The position numbers and the translations under genes were made by a program. Positions 9,223 to 17,803 of a DNA stretch of 32,708 bases are shown here, piece by piece (position 1 is the stretch's first letter; every line of letters starts with the position of its first letter). Below the pieces are notes generated by a model. It made no database searches. It saw nothing but the letters and a program-made list of their open reading frames with translations, and was not told where the DNA came from. Where the stretch lies: positions 1 through 32,708 of the forward strand of contig CAILVF010000048.1 of NCBI GenBank assembly GCA_903837605.1, read 5' to 3'. The DNA comes from an uncultured Bacteroidales bacterium. GTDB taxonomy: Bacteria > Bacteroidota > Bacteroidia > Bacteroidales > FEN-979.

Positions 9223-9791
9223 CTTATTTTATCAATAGCTAAGTTAAGCAATAATACATTAATCCTTGATTCACCAAGGCATAAAAACTGGGGAGCCTCG
9301 GTAAGGTCTCTTATACATTGTACCAGTTTTCGTTTTTGACCCGAATTGAAACGGCGTGCTGTGGCGATCCTGTCAAGCTGTAAGAATGCTGCTTGCGGTG
9401 AGACATGAGGATCAAGGCCGCTGGCGGATGCAAAGATCATTTCGGAGGGAATCATGGTCAGGCTGTCAAGATGGTTGAATACCAGGAACCTCGTTCTGCA
9501 GGAGTCTGCAAACTTTTTCAGTTTCACATTGGTCAACCCGAGATTTGAGCCTCCCGACGGCAGGGGGTAGTAGGAAACAGCAGATGGCCGCGAAGTGAAA
9601 TATACCGGGCTGTTAAACTGCTGACCTATCAGTTCACTCCCGATTACCCTGCCTCCACTGAGGATCAGGCTGCCGTTTGCTTTTGCCGGGAAAATAAGTT
9701 GAGCAATGCCCGTTACAACAAGGGGATAAACAAGACCTGTCAGGATGGTGAAGAAAAGGAATATTTTAAGGGATATCATAAGCGTTTTCAT
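9219..9791 (-). CDS. kdpC: KdpC, potassium-transporting ATPase subunit C
   Basis: A 190-residue subunit of the KdpFABC pump. It has one N-terminal membrane helix (about residues 5-30, beginning MKTLMISLKIFLFF) and a periplasmic domain with the family signatures GSELIGQQF, YFTSRPSA and SGLDPHVSPQAA. KdpC stabilises the complex and is thought to assist potassium delivery to KdpA. It lies 12 bp downstream of kdpB and overlaps kdpD by four bases. Length is normal for the family and no lesions are visible. Confidence 0.95.
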   Translation of the reverse strand: MKTLMISLKIFLFFTILTGLVYPLVVTGIAQLIFPAKANGSLILSGGRVIGSELIGQQFNSPVYFTSRPSAVSYYPLPSGGSNLGLTNVKLKKFADSCRTRFLVFNHLDSLTMIPSEMIFASASGLDPHVSPQAAFLQLDRIATARRFNSGQKRKLVQCIRDLTEAPQFLCLGESRINVLLLNLAIDKIR

Positions 9792-9803
9792 CTTGAGTCT
9801 TGT

Positions 9804-11882
9804 TTACAGGTTGATCAGGATATCAATTAGTTTTATTCCAATAAAAGGAGCAATAATACCACCCAGGCCAAATATCATAAGGTTCCTTAGCAGAGCGGCC
9901 GAGGCGGAAACCGGTTTATAACGCACACCCTTCAGTGCCAGCGGGATTAAAAGGATAATAATAATTGCATTGAAGATAATCGCACTCAGGATTGCACTCT
10001 GGGGAGAAGCGAGATTCATAATGTTTAAGGCAGAAAGGGGGCCTGTTCCGTTTTTTCCTGCATAGAGTGAAATGGCAATCGCGGGTATGATTGCAAAATA
10101 CTTTGCAACATCATTAGCAATGCTGAAGGTTGTAAGGGATCCCCTTGTCATAAGCAGTTGCTTGCCCACCTCAACCACTTCAATCAGTTTGGTAGGATTG
10201 CTGTCGAGATCGACCATATTACCTGCTTCACGGGCTGCCTGCGTGCCGGTGTTCATAGCCAATCCAACATCGGCCTGTGCCAGGGCCGGGGCATCATTGG
10301 TGCCGTCGCCTATCATCCCTACCAGGTGGCCGTTGGCCTGTTCATCGCGTATCCGTTTCAATTTATCTTCCGGCTTTGCCTCTGCCATGAAATCGTCCAC
10401 TCCTGCCTCAGCCGCTATTGCAGCGGCAGTGAGAGGATTATCCCCGGTGATCATAATGGTTTTAATGCCCATTTTCCGTAATTCGGCAAAACGGTGTTTG
10501 ATACCACCTTTGACAATATCCTTAAGGTGGATGACCCCTAAAACTTTTTTATTTACAGCCACGACTAAAGGAGTTGCTCCCTGCCTCGCAAGTTCAGATA
10601 CTATGTTCTGTATTTCCTGTGGATAGAAACCGTTATTGTTCTGGATAAATGTGCGGATGGCATCCGACGAACCCTTACGGATCATATGAATTTCCCTGTC
10701 GTCGGTTTTCAGGTCGACACCACTCATCCTTGACTGAGCAGTAAACGGGATGAAAGTCGCATTAAGCTGGTGGACCTCGCGACCGCGGATATTGAATTTT
10801 TCCTTTGCAAGAACGACAATTGATCGCCCTTCGGGTGTTTCATCCGACAATGATGAAAGCTGTGCTGCATCTGCGAGTTCTTCTGCACTGACCCCTTCGG
10901 CAGGAATAAAATCAGTCGCCATCCTGTTACCCAGGGTTATTGTCCCTGTTTTATCAAGCAGCAGAACGTCCACATCGCCTGCGGCTTCAATGGCCTTCCC
11001 GCTTGTGGCAATAACATTGCGTTGTATCAGCCGGTCCATCCCGCTGATCCCAATGGCACTTAGTAACCCGCCGATAGTAGTAGGAATCAGGCATACGAGA
11101 AGCGCGATCAGAACGGGGATCGTCAGGTTTTGCGAGAGGGGCAATCCTGATGCAGAAAGGCTGTAGCTGAAGAATGCCGGGAGAGTGACAACAACAAGAA
11201 GAAAAATAATGGTCAGTCCTGAAAGAAGAATACTCAGCGCAATTTCATTTGGTGTTTTCTGCCGTTTTGCACCTTCAACCAGGGCGATCATGCGGTCAAT
11301 AAATGTGTTACCCGGTTCTGTTGTAATACTGATAAGGATCCAGTCGCTGATAACCCTTGTTCCTCCTGTTACCGCAGAACGGTCCCCGCCGCTTTCCCTT
11401 ATAACAGGCGCAGATTCACCTGTAATTGCCGACTCGTCGACGCTTGCAATTCCTTCAATGACTTCCCCGTCGGAGGGAATTACATCCCCTGCCAGGCATC
11501 TTACCACATCACCTTTTCTTAGTTCGGTTGCATTGACTGTAAGCTCCTGTTTGCCGACAATCTTTCGCGCAATCGTCTGTGTCCGGTTTTTCCTGAGACT
11601 CTCAGCCTGGGCTTTCCCCCTGCCTTCCGCAACAGCTTCCGCGAAATTGGCAAACAGCACGGTAAACCAAAGCCAGATTGCGATCTGAAGGTTGAATGAA
11701 GAGAAGTTTCCCTGAAAAATTCCGGCAATAACAATTATTGTAGTAAGTACCGAACCGATGCAAACTATGAAGATGACCGGATTTTTGATCTGCAGGGCCG
11801 GGTTTAATTTGATCACACTCTCCTTTGCAGCCTGGACCAATATCCTTTTATTGAAAAGCGCAGTATTTAATTTTGTACTCAT
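9804..11882 (-). CDS. kdpB: KdpB, P-type ATPase catalytic subunit
   Basis: A 692-residue P-type ATPase, the energising subunit of the KdpFABC pump. Seen are the actuator motif SAITGES (the serine is the site used for inhibitory phosphorylation in E. coli), the phosphorylation site [12 protein letters not shown] near residue 310, and the hinge [19 protein letters not shown]. Hydrophobic segments lie at about 30-80, 215-275 and 570-690. Length and motifs match functional homologues. The gene follows kdpA after 11 bp. Confidence 0.97.
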   Translation of the reverse strand: MSTKLNTALFNKRILVQAAKESVIKLNPALQIKNPVIFIVCIGSVLTTIIVIAGIFQGNFSSFNLQIAIWLWFTVLFANFAEAVAEGRGKAQAESLRKNRTQTIARKIVGKQELTVNATELRKGDVVRCLAGDVIPSDGEVIEGIASVDESAITGESAPVIRESGGDRSAVTGGTRVISDWILISITTEPGNTFIDRMIALVEGAKRQKTPNEIALSILLSGLTIIFLLVVVTLPAFFSYSLSASGLPLSQNLTIPVLIALLVCLIPTTIGGLLSAIGISGMDRLIQRNVIATSGKAIEAAGDVDVLLLDKTGTITLGNRMATDFIPAEGVSAEELADAAQLSSLSDETPEGRSIVVLAKEKFNIRGREVHQLNATFIPFTAQSRMSGVDLKTDDREIHMIRKGSSDAIRTFIQNNNGFYPQEIQNIVSELARQGATPLVVAVNKKVLGVIHLKDIVKGGIKHRFAELRKMGIKTIMITGDNPLTAAAIAAEAGVDDFMAEAKPEDKLKRIRDEQANGHLVGMIGDGTNDAPALAQADVGLAMNTGTQAAREAGNMVDLDSNPTKLIEVVEVGKQLLMTRGSLTTFSIANDVAKYFAIIPAIAISLYAGKNGTGPLSALNIMNLASPQSAILSAIIFNAIIIILLIPLALKGVRYKPVSASAALLRNLMIFGLGGIIAPFIGIKLIDILINL

Positions 11883-11893
11883 TCTCGTAGAAA

Positions 11894-13585
11894 TTAAAAG
11901 GTGATCCCGGCGTTCAACAGCATATGTTCAACCCCAGGGCCCAGGGCCAGGGCCGGAAAATGAGTCAGCCCTCCAATGATGAGGATCACCGCTATCAGCA
12001 ACCCAATGAACAGGGAGTTGTCGGTCCGGAACGTCCCTGAGGAAGGCGGGGTGACCTTCTTCCCGGCCATGCTGCCAGCAATGGCCATGACCGGGATAAT
12101 TACTCCGAACCTGCCTATCAGCATTCCTAAACCAAGGGTCAGGTTATAGAATACAGTGTTTGTATTCAGCCCTGCAAACGCACTGCCGTTATTCCCCGCA
12201 ACAGAGCTGTAAGCATACAGTATCTCCGAAAAACCATGAGGCCCGGCATTATTAAGACCCGCCAGTCCTGCCTGGCTTACACATGCCCAGGCAGTAAAGA
12301 TCAGTATCACCATGTTCGGCAGCAGTATTGCGATAATGGCCATCCTGACTTCAAAGGCCTCAATCTTTTTGCCCAGGTATTCGGGAGTGCGCCCGACCAT
12401 CAGTCCTGCAATAAACACAGTGATGATGATAAAGATCACCATTCCATACAATCCGGAGCCCACGCCTCCGAAAACAATCTCGCCAAGCATGATGTTGATC
12501 ATGGCTATCATGCCTGACAAAGGAGAAAGACTGTCGTGCATTGCATTGACCGAACCATTGGATGCAGCTGTAGTGGAAACTGACCAAAGTACGCTATTCA
12601 CAATTCCGAAACGAGTTTCCTTACCTTCCATAAGGTGGTTATGCCCGAAAACCGGATTTACCGAGTATTCAGCGTAAAGCGAAATAATTAATCCGGTTAA
12701 CAGAAGGATCAGCATAACGGTAAAAATGGTCCATCCCTGTCTCCTGGAACCGGCCATCTTTCCATAAGTAAAAGTTAATGCGGCGGGGATCAACAGTATA
12801 GATAACATTTCCAACAGGTTGCTAAAAGGCGTGGGGTTCTCAAAAGGATGGGCGCTGTTTGCATTGAAGAATCCCCCTCCGTTCGTCCCAAGTTGTTTAA
12901 TGGCTATCTGGGATGCCGCCGGCCCCATCGGAATAATCTGCTTCAAACCGTTCAGGGACTGAACAGTCTCATAATGTTTAAAGTTCTGAACCACCCCCTG
13001 CCCGACCAGTATAATGGCCAGGATGATCGAAAGCGGTAACAGCACATAAATTGTGATACGTGTAAGGTCAGTCCAGAAATTACCAAGCTTATCAGTGCTT
13101 TTACCGGCAAGGCCCCGGATAACCGCCAGCAAAACCGCAATTCCAGCGGAGGCGCTGACAAAATTCTGAACCGCAAGCACGGTCATCTGCACAAAGTAGC
13201 TTAGCGTGGTTTCACCGGCATAGGATTGCCAGTTCGTGTTTGTCATGAAACTTACTGCCGTGTTGAACGAAAGATGCCAGGAAACACCCGCAAGATGCTC
13301 CGGGTTTAAGGGTAACCACGACTGGATGAGCTGAACCAAGAATGCGAAAACAAACCCGGTGAGACTGAATACGAGCAATGCGAAAGTATAAGTCTTCCAG
13401 TTTGTTTCTTCATCAGGATTAACTCCCGAAACCCTGTAGGTTAATTTTTCAAGCCATCCTAAAAAAGGCAGCATTATATGCTTTTTCCCTGAGAATACCT
13501 TGTACATATAATTCCCCAGGACCGGCGTCAATCCAATCAATAATACAAAGAAAAAAACCAGCTGTATGAAGTCTTGTATTGTCAT
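11894..13585 (-). CDS. kdpA: KdpA, potassium-binding channel-like subunit
   Basis: A 563-residue polytopic membrane protein of about ten helices, the potassium-selective subunit of KdpFABC. The selectivity-filter-like loops typical of the superfamily are visible, including [31 protein letters not shown] and [14 protein letters not shown]. The length is that of normal KdpA. It is the first kdp gene and lies 43 bp after the stop of an unrelated small secreted protein on the same strand. No kdpF reading frame fits in that gap. Confidence 0.97.
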   Translation of the reverse strand: MTIQDFIQLVFFFVLLIGLTPVLGNYMYKVFSGKKHIMLPFLGWLEKLTYRVSGVNPDEETNWKTYTFALLVFSLTGFVFAFLVQLIQSWLPLNPEHLAGVSWHLSFNTAVSFMTNTNWQSYAGETTLSYFVQMTVLAVQNFVSASAGIAVLLAVIRGLAGKSTDKLGNFWTDLTRITIYVLLPLSIILAIILVGQGVVQNFKHYETVQSLNGLKQIIPMGPAASQIAIKQLGTNGGGFFNANSAHPFENPTPFSNLLEMLSILLIPAALTFTYGKMAGSRRQGWTIFTVMLILLLTGLIISLYAEYSVNPVFGHNHLMEGKETRFGIVNSVLWSVSTTAASNGSVNAMHDSLSPLSGMIAMINIMLGEIVFGGVGSGLYGMVIFIIITVFIAGLMVGRTPEYLGKKIEAFEVRMAIIAILLPNMVILIFTAWACVSQAGLAGLNNAGPHGFSEILYAYSSVAGNNGSAFAGLNTNTVFYNLTLGLGMLIGRFGVIIPVMAIAGSMAGKKVTPPSSGTFRTDNSLFIGLLIAVILIIGGLTHFPALALGPGVEHMLLNAGITF

Positions 13586-13628
13586 ACTGTCGAAATAATT
13601 ATTAAGATCATGATCCGGTTAATCCGGT

Positions 13629-14264
13629 TCAATAAAAAATACCGCATTTGCTCTTGTACTCCCGGATCTTTTCATAATACTCCTCTGATTCAAGTTTGCT
13701 TTCGTCATAAATGCGGTTCAGATAATAAATCTTATGTACGCTGTCATATACCGTAAGCTCATCATCGGAATGAAAATAAACCTTCAGGAGTTCCTTAAAC
13801 CGGTCATCCTTATTGAACACTATTTCGAGGTTCCGCTTTGTGAGCGGATATACTGGTGAGAATGGGTTTAAACTGAAATAATAATTCTTCTCAGGATAAG
13901 AAGCTGGCATGGTTACGGATGATGCGCAGCAATATATCAGGATGGGTTCTGAAGGATTCAGGATTTCATATGCAGTTTTCTTGTAAAAGCGAAACGAATT
14001 ATGTTTGCTGTTCCTGTACCCAAAGATTGAATCCTTTTTCAGCCTGATTATGTCGTTGCCTGTCATGATTTTAATATAGGAAGAGTTCATCTGCTCCTCT
14101 GCACAAAGTTGGTACGTGACCCCTGCCTTGTTATTTTTAAAAGAAAGTTTATTGTTTATAAAATCATTTGCCGATAAATAAATACCGGCTATTGTGACCT
14201 GTGCATTCAGCTCAGCTATCCAGCTGACAAGTAAAAAAGGAATAACAAGAATGGCTGTCTTCAT
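13629..14264 (-). CDS. Secreted protein of unknown function upstream of kdpA
   Basis: I do not recognise this 211-residue protein. It has a clear N-terminal signal (MKTAILVIPFLLVSWIAELNAQ, probably cleaved after the Ala preceding Gln), then a soluble domain with many Lys, Asn, Tyr and Ser residues and no membrane segment. Four cysteines follow (CAEEQ, a CC pair in IYCCASS, and KCGIFY at the end). It sits 43 bp upstream of kdpA on the same strand, so it may share the kdp transcript, which would make it the first gene of the cluster. That could be incidental. Its periplasmic or surface location is inferred from the signal peptide. Base composition is somewhat more AT-rich than the kdp genes. 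Confidence 0.7.
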   Translation of the reverse strand: MKTAILVIPFLLVSWIAELNAQVTIAGIYLSANDFINNKLSFKNNKAGVTYQLCAEEQMNSSYIKIMTGNDIIRLKKDSIFGYRNSKHNSFRFYKKTAYEILNPSEPILIYCCASSVTMPASYPEKNYYFSLNPFSPVYPLTKRNLEIVFNKDDRFKELLKVYFHSDDELTVYDSVHKIYYLNRIYDESKLESEEYYEKIREYKSKCGIFY

Positions 14265-14418
14265 TGTGCACAGATTAAAAACGCTGCAAATATGCTATCA
14301 GAATTATAAGGATTTTGAAAGAAAGATTCCGGGCATATAAAAAAAATATAAAAATTGCTTCTTCTGCCTGTTTTTTCGGAAATTGCAAGGCCAGAAGCCG
14401 GTTTTCAAACTTCATGCA

Positions 14419-15969
14419 ATGAAATATCAAAAATTTCTTTCCCTGGCCTTTTCAATGATTGCATTCAGTTGCGCAATGGCACAGACGGGTTCAGGCATTG
14501 CCATAATTCCTCAACACCTTTCAGCAGATTCTGTTGCTAAAATTGCAGCACGTATCAGGCCTTCTGAACGCCAGGCTGCATGGCAGGAACTTGAATTCAC
14601 AGTGTTTTTCCATTTCGGCATTAACACGTTCGCTGATCTTGAATGGGGGAAAAAAGATGTCAAAGCAGGCCTTTTCAATCCAACGGAGCTGGATGCCAGG
14701 CAATGGATTAGAACGGCGAAGGAAGCAGGTGCAAAGCTGGCCGTACTGGTGGCAAAGCACCATGACGGTTTCTGCAACTGGCCCAGCAAATACACCGATT
14801 ACAGCGTAAAAAACACTGCATGGAGGGATGGCAAAGGAGACCTGGTGAAAGAGGTTTCTGAAGCCTGCAAAGAATACGGACTTAAATTCGGGGTATATGT
14901 TTCTCCCTGGGATATTCATTCCATTTACTACGGATCGGAACAATACAATACTTACTTTGAAAACCTGCTCACTGAAGTCCTCACACAATACGGGGAGGTT
15001 GATGAGGTTTGGTTTGACGGTGCCTGCGGGGAAGGCCCGAACGGTAAAAAGCAGGTTTACGACTGGATCGCTTATTACAACCTGGTTCGAAAACTCCAGC
15101 CAAAAGCGGTAATTGCCGTTATGGGGCCGGATGTACGATGGGTTGGGACCGAATCTGGCTACGGTAGGGAGACCGAATGGAGCGTGGTCCCTCTATCTCT
15201 GTCATCGCCTGAAAACATTGCAGCCGGTTCACAGCAGGATGCCGGCAACGGCGTTTTTTTACCCCCCGGGGATATGATGAAGGAAGATCTTGGAAGCCGG
15301 GATAAAATTAAAGACGCTTCCCATCTGGTCTGGTATCCTTCGGAAGTTGACGTTTCCATACGCCCTGGTTGGTTCTATCATGAACATGATGATTCCCTGG
15401 TTAAAAGCCCTGATAAACTGGTTGATATTTATTTCAGTTCAGTAGGCCGGAATTCGGTCCTGCTGCTAAACCTCCCTCCCGATAAACGGGGACTGATCCA
15501 TGAGAATGACGTGAAAAGCCTCAGGGAGATGCGGGCCATCCTGGATTCTGCCTTTAATTCAAACCTTGCCACGCATGCTGTAATTATTCCGGCAAACGGC
15601 AATCCGAAGTCCAATCCTCTGAACATGATCGACAATAAGGCAGGGACTTACTGGACAGGAAAAAAGGGTAGCAGACATGCCTCTTTTATCGTCGAACTCA
15701 GGCAAGCGGCTTCATTCAACTGCCTCGGAATCAGTGAATATTTCAGGAACGGCCAAAGGGTTGAATCCTTTGTTGCCGAGGTACCCGAAGGTAAATCCTG
15801 GAAGGTCATTGCTTCAGGGACTACCATCGGCTACAAAAGGCTGCTGAGGTTCCCTTCTGTTTTTTCAAAATTGGTGAGGATAAGGATCACAGCATCCAGG
15901 GATAATCCCGAGATCTCTGAGATCGGGCTATATTCGCTGCCTGAACGTCTGGTTCCGGGAGACAGGTAA
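14419..15969 (+). CDS. GH29 alpha-L-fucosidase, secreted
   Basis: A 516-residue secreted glycoside hydrolase of family 29. I start it at the ATG at 14419, which gives a clean signal peptide (MKYQKFLSLAFSMIAFSCAMAQ); a longer start 12 codons upstream spoils it. The signal could be cleaved by signal peptidase I at AMA-Q or, with FSC as lipobox, give a lipoprotein. The TIM barrel (about 55-365) shows FHFGINTF, KHHDGFCNW, FGVYVSPWD and EVWFDGACGEG; the Asp at about 200 is the expected nucleophile. The C-terminal 120 residues resemble an F5/8 type C (galactose-binding) module. The architecture fits GH29 subfamily B, which favours alpha-1,3/1,4-fucosyl linkages. No SusC/SusD pair is nearby, so it is not in a visible polysaccharide utilisation locus. 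Confidence 0.9.
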   Translation: MKYQKFLSLAFSMIAFSCAMAQTGSGIAIIPQHLSADSVAKIAARIRPSERQAAWQELEFTVFFHFGINTFADLEWGKKDVKAGLFNPTELDARQWIRTAKEAGAKLAVLVAKHHDGFCNWPSKYTDYSVKNTAWRDGKGDLVKEVSEACKEYGLKFGVYVSPWDIHSIYYGSEQYNTYFENLLTEVLTQYGEVDEVWFDGACGEGPNGKKQVYDWIAYYNLVRKLQPKAVIAVMGPDVRWVGTESGYGRETEWSVVPLSLSSPENIAAGSQQDAGNGVFLPPGDMMKEDLGSRDKIKDASHLVWYPSEVDVSIRPGWFYHEHDDSLVKSPDKLVDIYFSSVGRNSVLLLNLPPDKRGLIHENDVKSLREMRAILDSAFNSNLATHAVIIPANGNPKSNPLNMIDNKAGTYWTGKKGSRHASFIVELRQAASFNCLGISEYFRNGQRVESFVAEVPEGKSWKVIASGTTIGYKRLLRFPSVFSKLVRIRITASRDNPEISEIGLYSLPERLVPGDR

Positions 15970-16032
15970 AAACAACAGGAAAGCCGTTATAAACTTTGGG
16001 AAGGCCTGTAAACTGAAGCCGGAAAACTCCCG

Positions 16033-16563
16033 TTACATATCATCGCCTGGTATCCTCCGGTTCATATACGCAGAATAATCCCTCACCTTGGGATGGTAGT
16101 CCTCGTCCATCAGGGTTGAGGAAATGAGATAATCGGCTGTGGAAAGATTACAGGCCGAGGGAATATTATACAGCACCGATATCCTGAGCAGGGCTTTCAC
16201 ATCCACATCATGTGGATGAGGCTGCATCGGATCCCAGAAGAAGATCAGTATATCAACACGGCCTTCGGATATCATAGCCCCCAATTGCTGGTCGCCTCCG
16301 AAAGGTCCCGACTTCAGCCTGATGATCTTGGGCGGGACGATTTTTTTCTTTTCTGTTTTGACGCCGGATGACATTTCTGTCTCCTCAGCGCTTTGTTCCA
16401 TTTTGCTGACTAAAGCATCATTTACCAGCTTTCCGGTTGTTCCGGTGCAGATCAGCTGATGGTTCATAAGGATCTGCCAGTTCCATTCCACCCATTCCAC
16501 GATATCATGCTTGCAATTGTCATGGGCCACAAGGGCTATGCGTTTTCTTTTTAGTGAAGCCAT
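16033..16563 (-). CDS. mgsA: Methylglyoxal synthase
   Basis: About 176 residues. It converts dihydroxyacetone phosphate to methylglyoxal and phosphate, a bypass used when sugar phosphates build up. Motifs: IALVAHDNCK (active-site His), TGTTGKLV (phosphate binding), SGPFGGDQQLGAMI (catalytic Asp), IFFWDPM and PHPHDVDVKALLR (catalytic His). Compared with the 152-residue E. coli enzyme there is an insertion of about 24 residues between TGTTGKLV and the SGPFGGDQQ loop, acidic then lysine-rich. I chose the ATG at 16563 (MASLKRKRIALVAHD); an ATG at 16569 is equally possible, while a TTG further upstream falls within a promoter box. The gene is divergent from the Rieske oxygenase. Confidence 0.92.
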   Translation of the reverse strand: MASLKRKRIALVAHDNCKHDIVEWVEWNWQILMNHQLICTGTTGKLVNDALVSKMEQSAEETEMSSGVKTEKKKIVPPKIIRLKSGPFGGDQQLGAMISEGRVDILIFFWDPMQPHPHDVDVKALLRISVLYNIPSACNLSTADYLISSTLMDEDYHPKVRDYSAYMNRRIPGDDM

Positions 16564-16581
16564 AATCATTATTTTAGAAAT

Positions 16582-16589
16582 CAAAGATA
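16582..16589 (-). promoter_or_regulatory. Putative -7 promoter box for mgsA
   Basis: The minus strand reads TATCTTTG (TAnnTTTG). It predicts a very short leader before the ATG at 16569 or 16563 and argues against a start at the upstream TTG. Confidence 0.4.
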
Positions 16590-16640
16590 CGATAAGTAAA
16601 TTTCCCTAATTTTAAAGATTCCTTAAATACACATAGTCCT

Positions 16641-17651
16641 ATGATCCCAAACCAATGGTATGTCATCCTGGAATCCCGCGAAATAAAGAAAAACCAGCTT
16701 AAAGGCTTTACGCGGTTCGGCGAGAAAATTATAGCTTGGAGAGATAACAACGGCACACTCGGTGTATTCCGCGACCGCTGTCCCCATCGCGGGATCCAGC
16801 TAAGCAAGGGAAAAATCAAAGATAACAGACTTCAATGCCCTTTTCACGGTTTCGAGTATGATACATCCGGACAGTGCACCCTGATCCCGGCAAACGGCAA
16901 AGCTTCACAGCCCCCGGCTTATATCAGGGCCAATGCCTACCCTGTAAGGGAAGCCCATGGCTTTGTGTATGTTTGGTACACCCCTGATCCGGCAGCTGCT
17001 AAAATTCCATCAAACGAAAGCCTCCCTGAAGTTCCATGGTTTGACGACCTGGATGATTCCCTGGTCGCTTCGAGTTTCACTGATCTCTGGAAAGCACATT
17101 ATTCCAGGGCTATCGAAAACCAGCTTGATGTAGTGCATGTGCCATTTATTCACCACACCACTATCGGCAGGGGGATCGGACCTGTTGTGAACGGTCCGTA
17201 CACAAAAGTCAGCAATAACTCTATATCTTTCTGGCCCTTAAACGAAGAGGATCGCGGGCAGAAACCCCTGAGGCCCGACCAGATAGAGGAAGCGCCGAAA
17301 AAAAGCACATACATTACATTTATTTTCCCCAACCTCTGGCAGAACCATATCATGGATTCCATGAGGATCATCGTGGCTTTTGTGCCCATTGATGATAACC
17401 ATACGCTGTTCTACCTGAGAACTTTCCAGAAAATGGTTAAACTTCCCCTTCTCAGGGATCTGTATTTTCTTGTAACAAAGCTGTTCAACATCATTGTACT
17501 TGGCCAGGACCGCAGGGTTGTGGAAACACACCAGCCCCAGGCCACCTCGCTCAAAATGGATGAGCACCTGATTGCCGGCGACCATCCGATCATACTCTAC
17601 AGGAAGATGAGGGAGAATCTGAAAGATGGGAAAAAGATGCAGGATAAATAG
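16641..17651 (+). CDS. Rieske non-heme iron oxygenase, alpha-subunit type
   Basis: A 336-residue oxygenase. The Rieske [2Fe-2S] centre is complete: C47-P-H49-RG and C66-PF-H69. The mononuclear iron site is visible as ENQLDVVHVPFIHH, giving D163, H166 and H171 in the D-x2-H-x4-H pattern of ring-hydroxylating and demethylating oxygenases. No signal peptide or strong membrane segment is seen, though a hydrophobic stretch (LLRDLYFLVTKLFNIIVL) lies near residue 280. Size and organisation resemble vanillate O-demethylase or pheophorbide-a-oxygenase-like monooxygenases. The substrate is unknown and no reductase gene is adjacent. It needs O2, which is notable beside an AOR enzyme of a usually oxygen-sensitive family. 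Its stop codon runs directly into an 8-bp repeat. Confidence 0.88.
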   Translation: MIPNQWYVILESREIKKNQLKGFTRFGEKIIAWRDNNGTLGVFRDRCPHRGIQLSKGKIKDNRLQCPFHGFEYDTSGQCTLIPANGKASQPPAYIRANAYPVREAHGFVYVWYTPDPAAAKIPSNESLPEVPWFDDLDDSLVASSFTDLWKAHYSRAIENQLDVVHVPFIHHTTIGRGIGPVVNGPYTKVSNNSISFWPLNEEDRGQKPLRPDQIEEAPKKSTYITFIFPNLWQNHIMDSMRIIVAFVPIDDNHTLFYLRTFQKMVKLPLLRDLYFLVTKLFNIIVLGQDRRVVETHQPQATSLKMDEHLIAGDHPIILYRKMRENLKDGKKMQDK

Positions 17652-17788
17652 ATGACTGGATGACTGGATAAGCAGCTTCGCTGCGATAACCAGTAATCCA
17701 GCTATCCAGCTATCCAGTTATCCAGTTATCCAATCATCCAGTTATCCAGTCATCCAGTCATCCAGTCATCCAGTTATCCAGTTATCCG
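17652..17788. repeat. Inverted 8-bp repeat array between convergent genes
   Basis: The left part (17652-17670) reads GATGACTGGATGACTGGAT in the plus direction, directly after the Rieske stop. The right part (about 17695-17788) reads ATCCAGCT/ATCCAGTT/ATCCAGTC on plus, which is GGATAACT-type units in the minus, pruA-sense direction. Between them CTGGATGACTGG (17656-17667) pairs with CCAGTAATCCAG (17690-17701) with one mismatch, enclosing a GCAGC-TTC-GCTGC hairpin (17672-17684). The whole can fold as a long stem and may end both transcripts, although there is no T run. Confidence 0.9.
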
Positions 17789-17803
17789 ACTTCCGGTTCC
17801 CGG

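Noticed and set aside
10072..11688. Several plus-strand frames across kdpB
   Set aside because: They are antisense to a well-conserved ATPase gene and show no domain features.
13586..13628. kdpF
   Set aside because: The gap is only 43 bp and has no suitable reading frame for a 25-30 residue membrane peptide.
16570..16584. TTG start for methylglyoxal synthase
   Set aside because: It overlaps a -7 promoter box, and two ATG codons just downstream fit the family N-terminus better.
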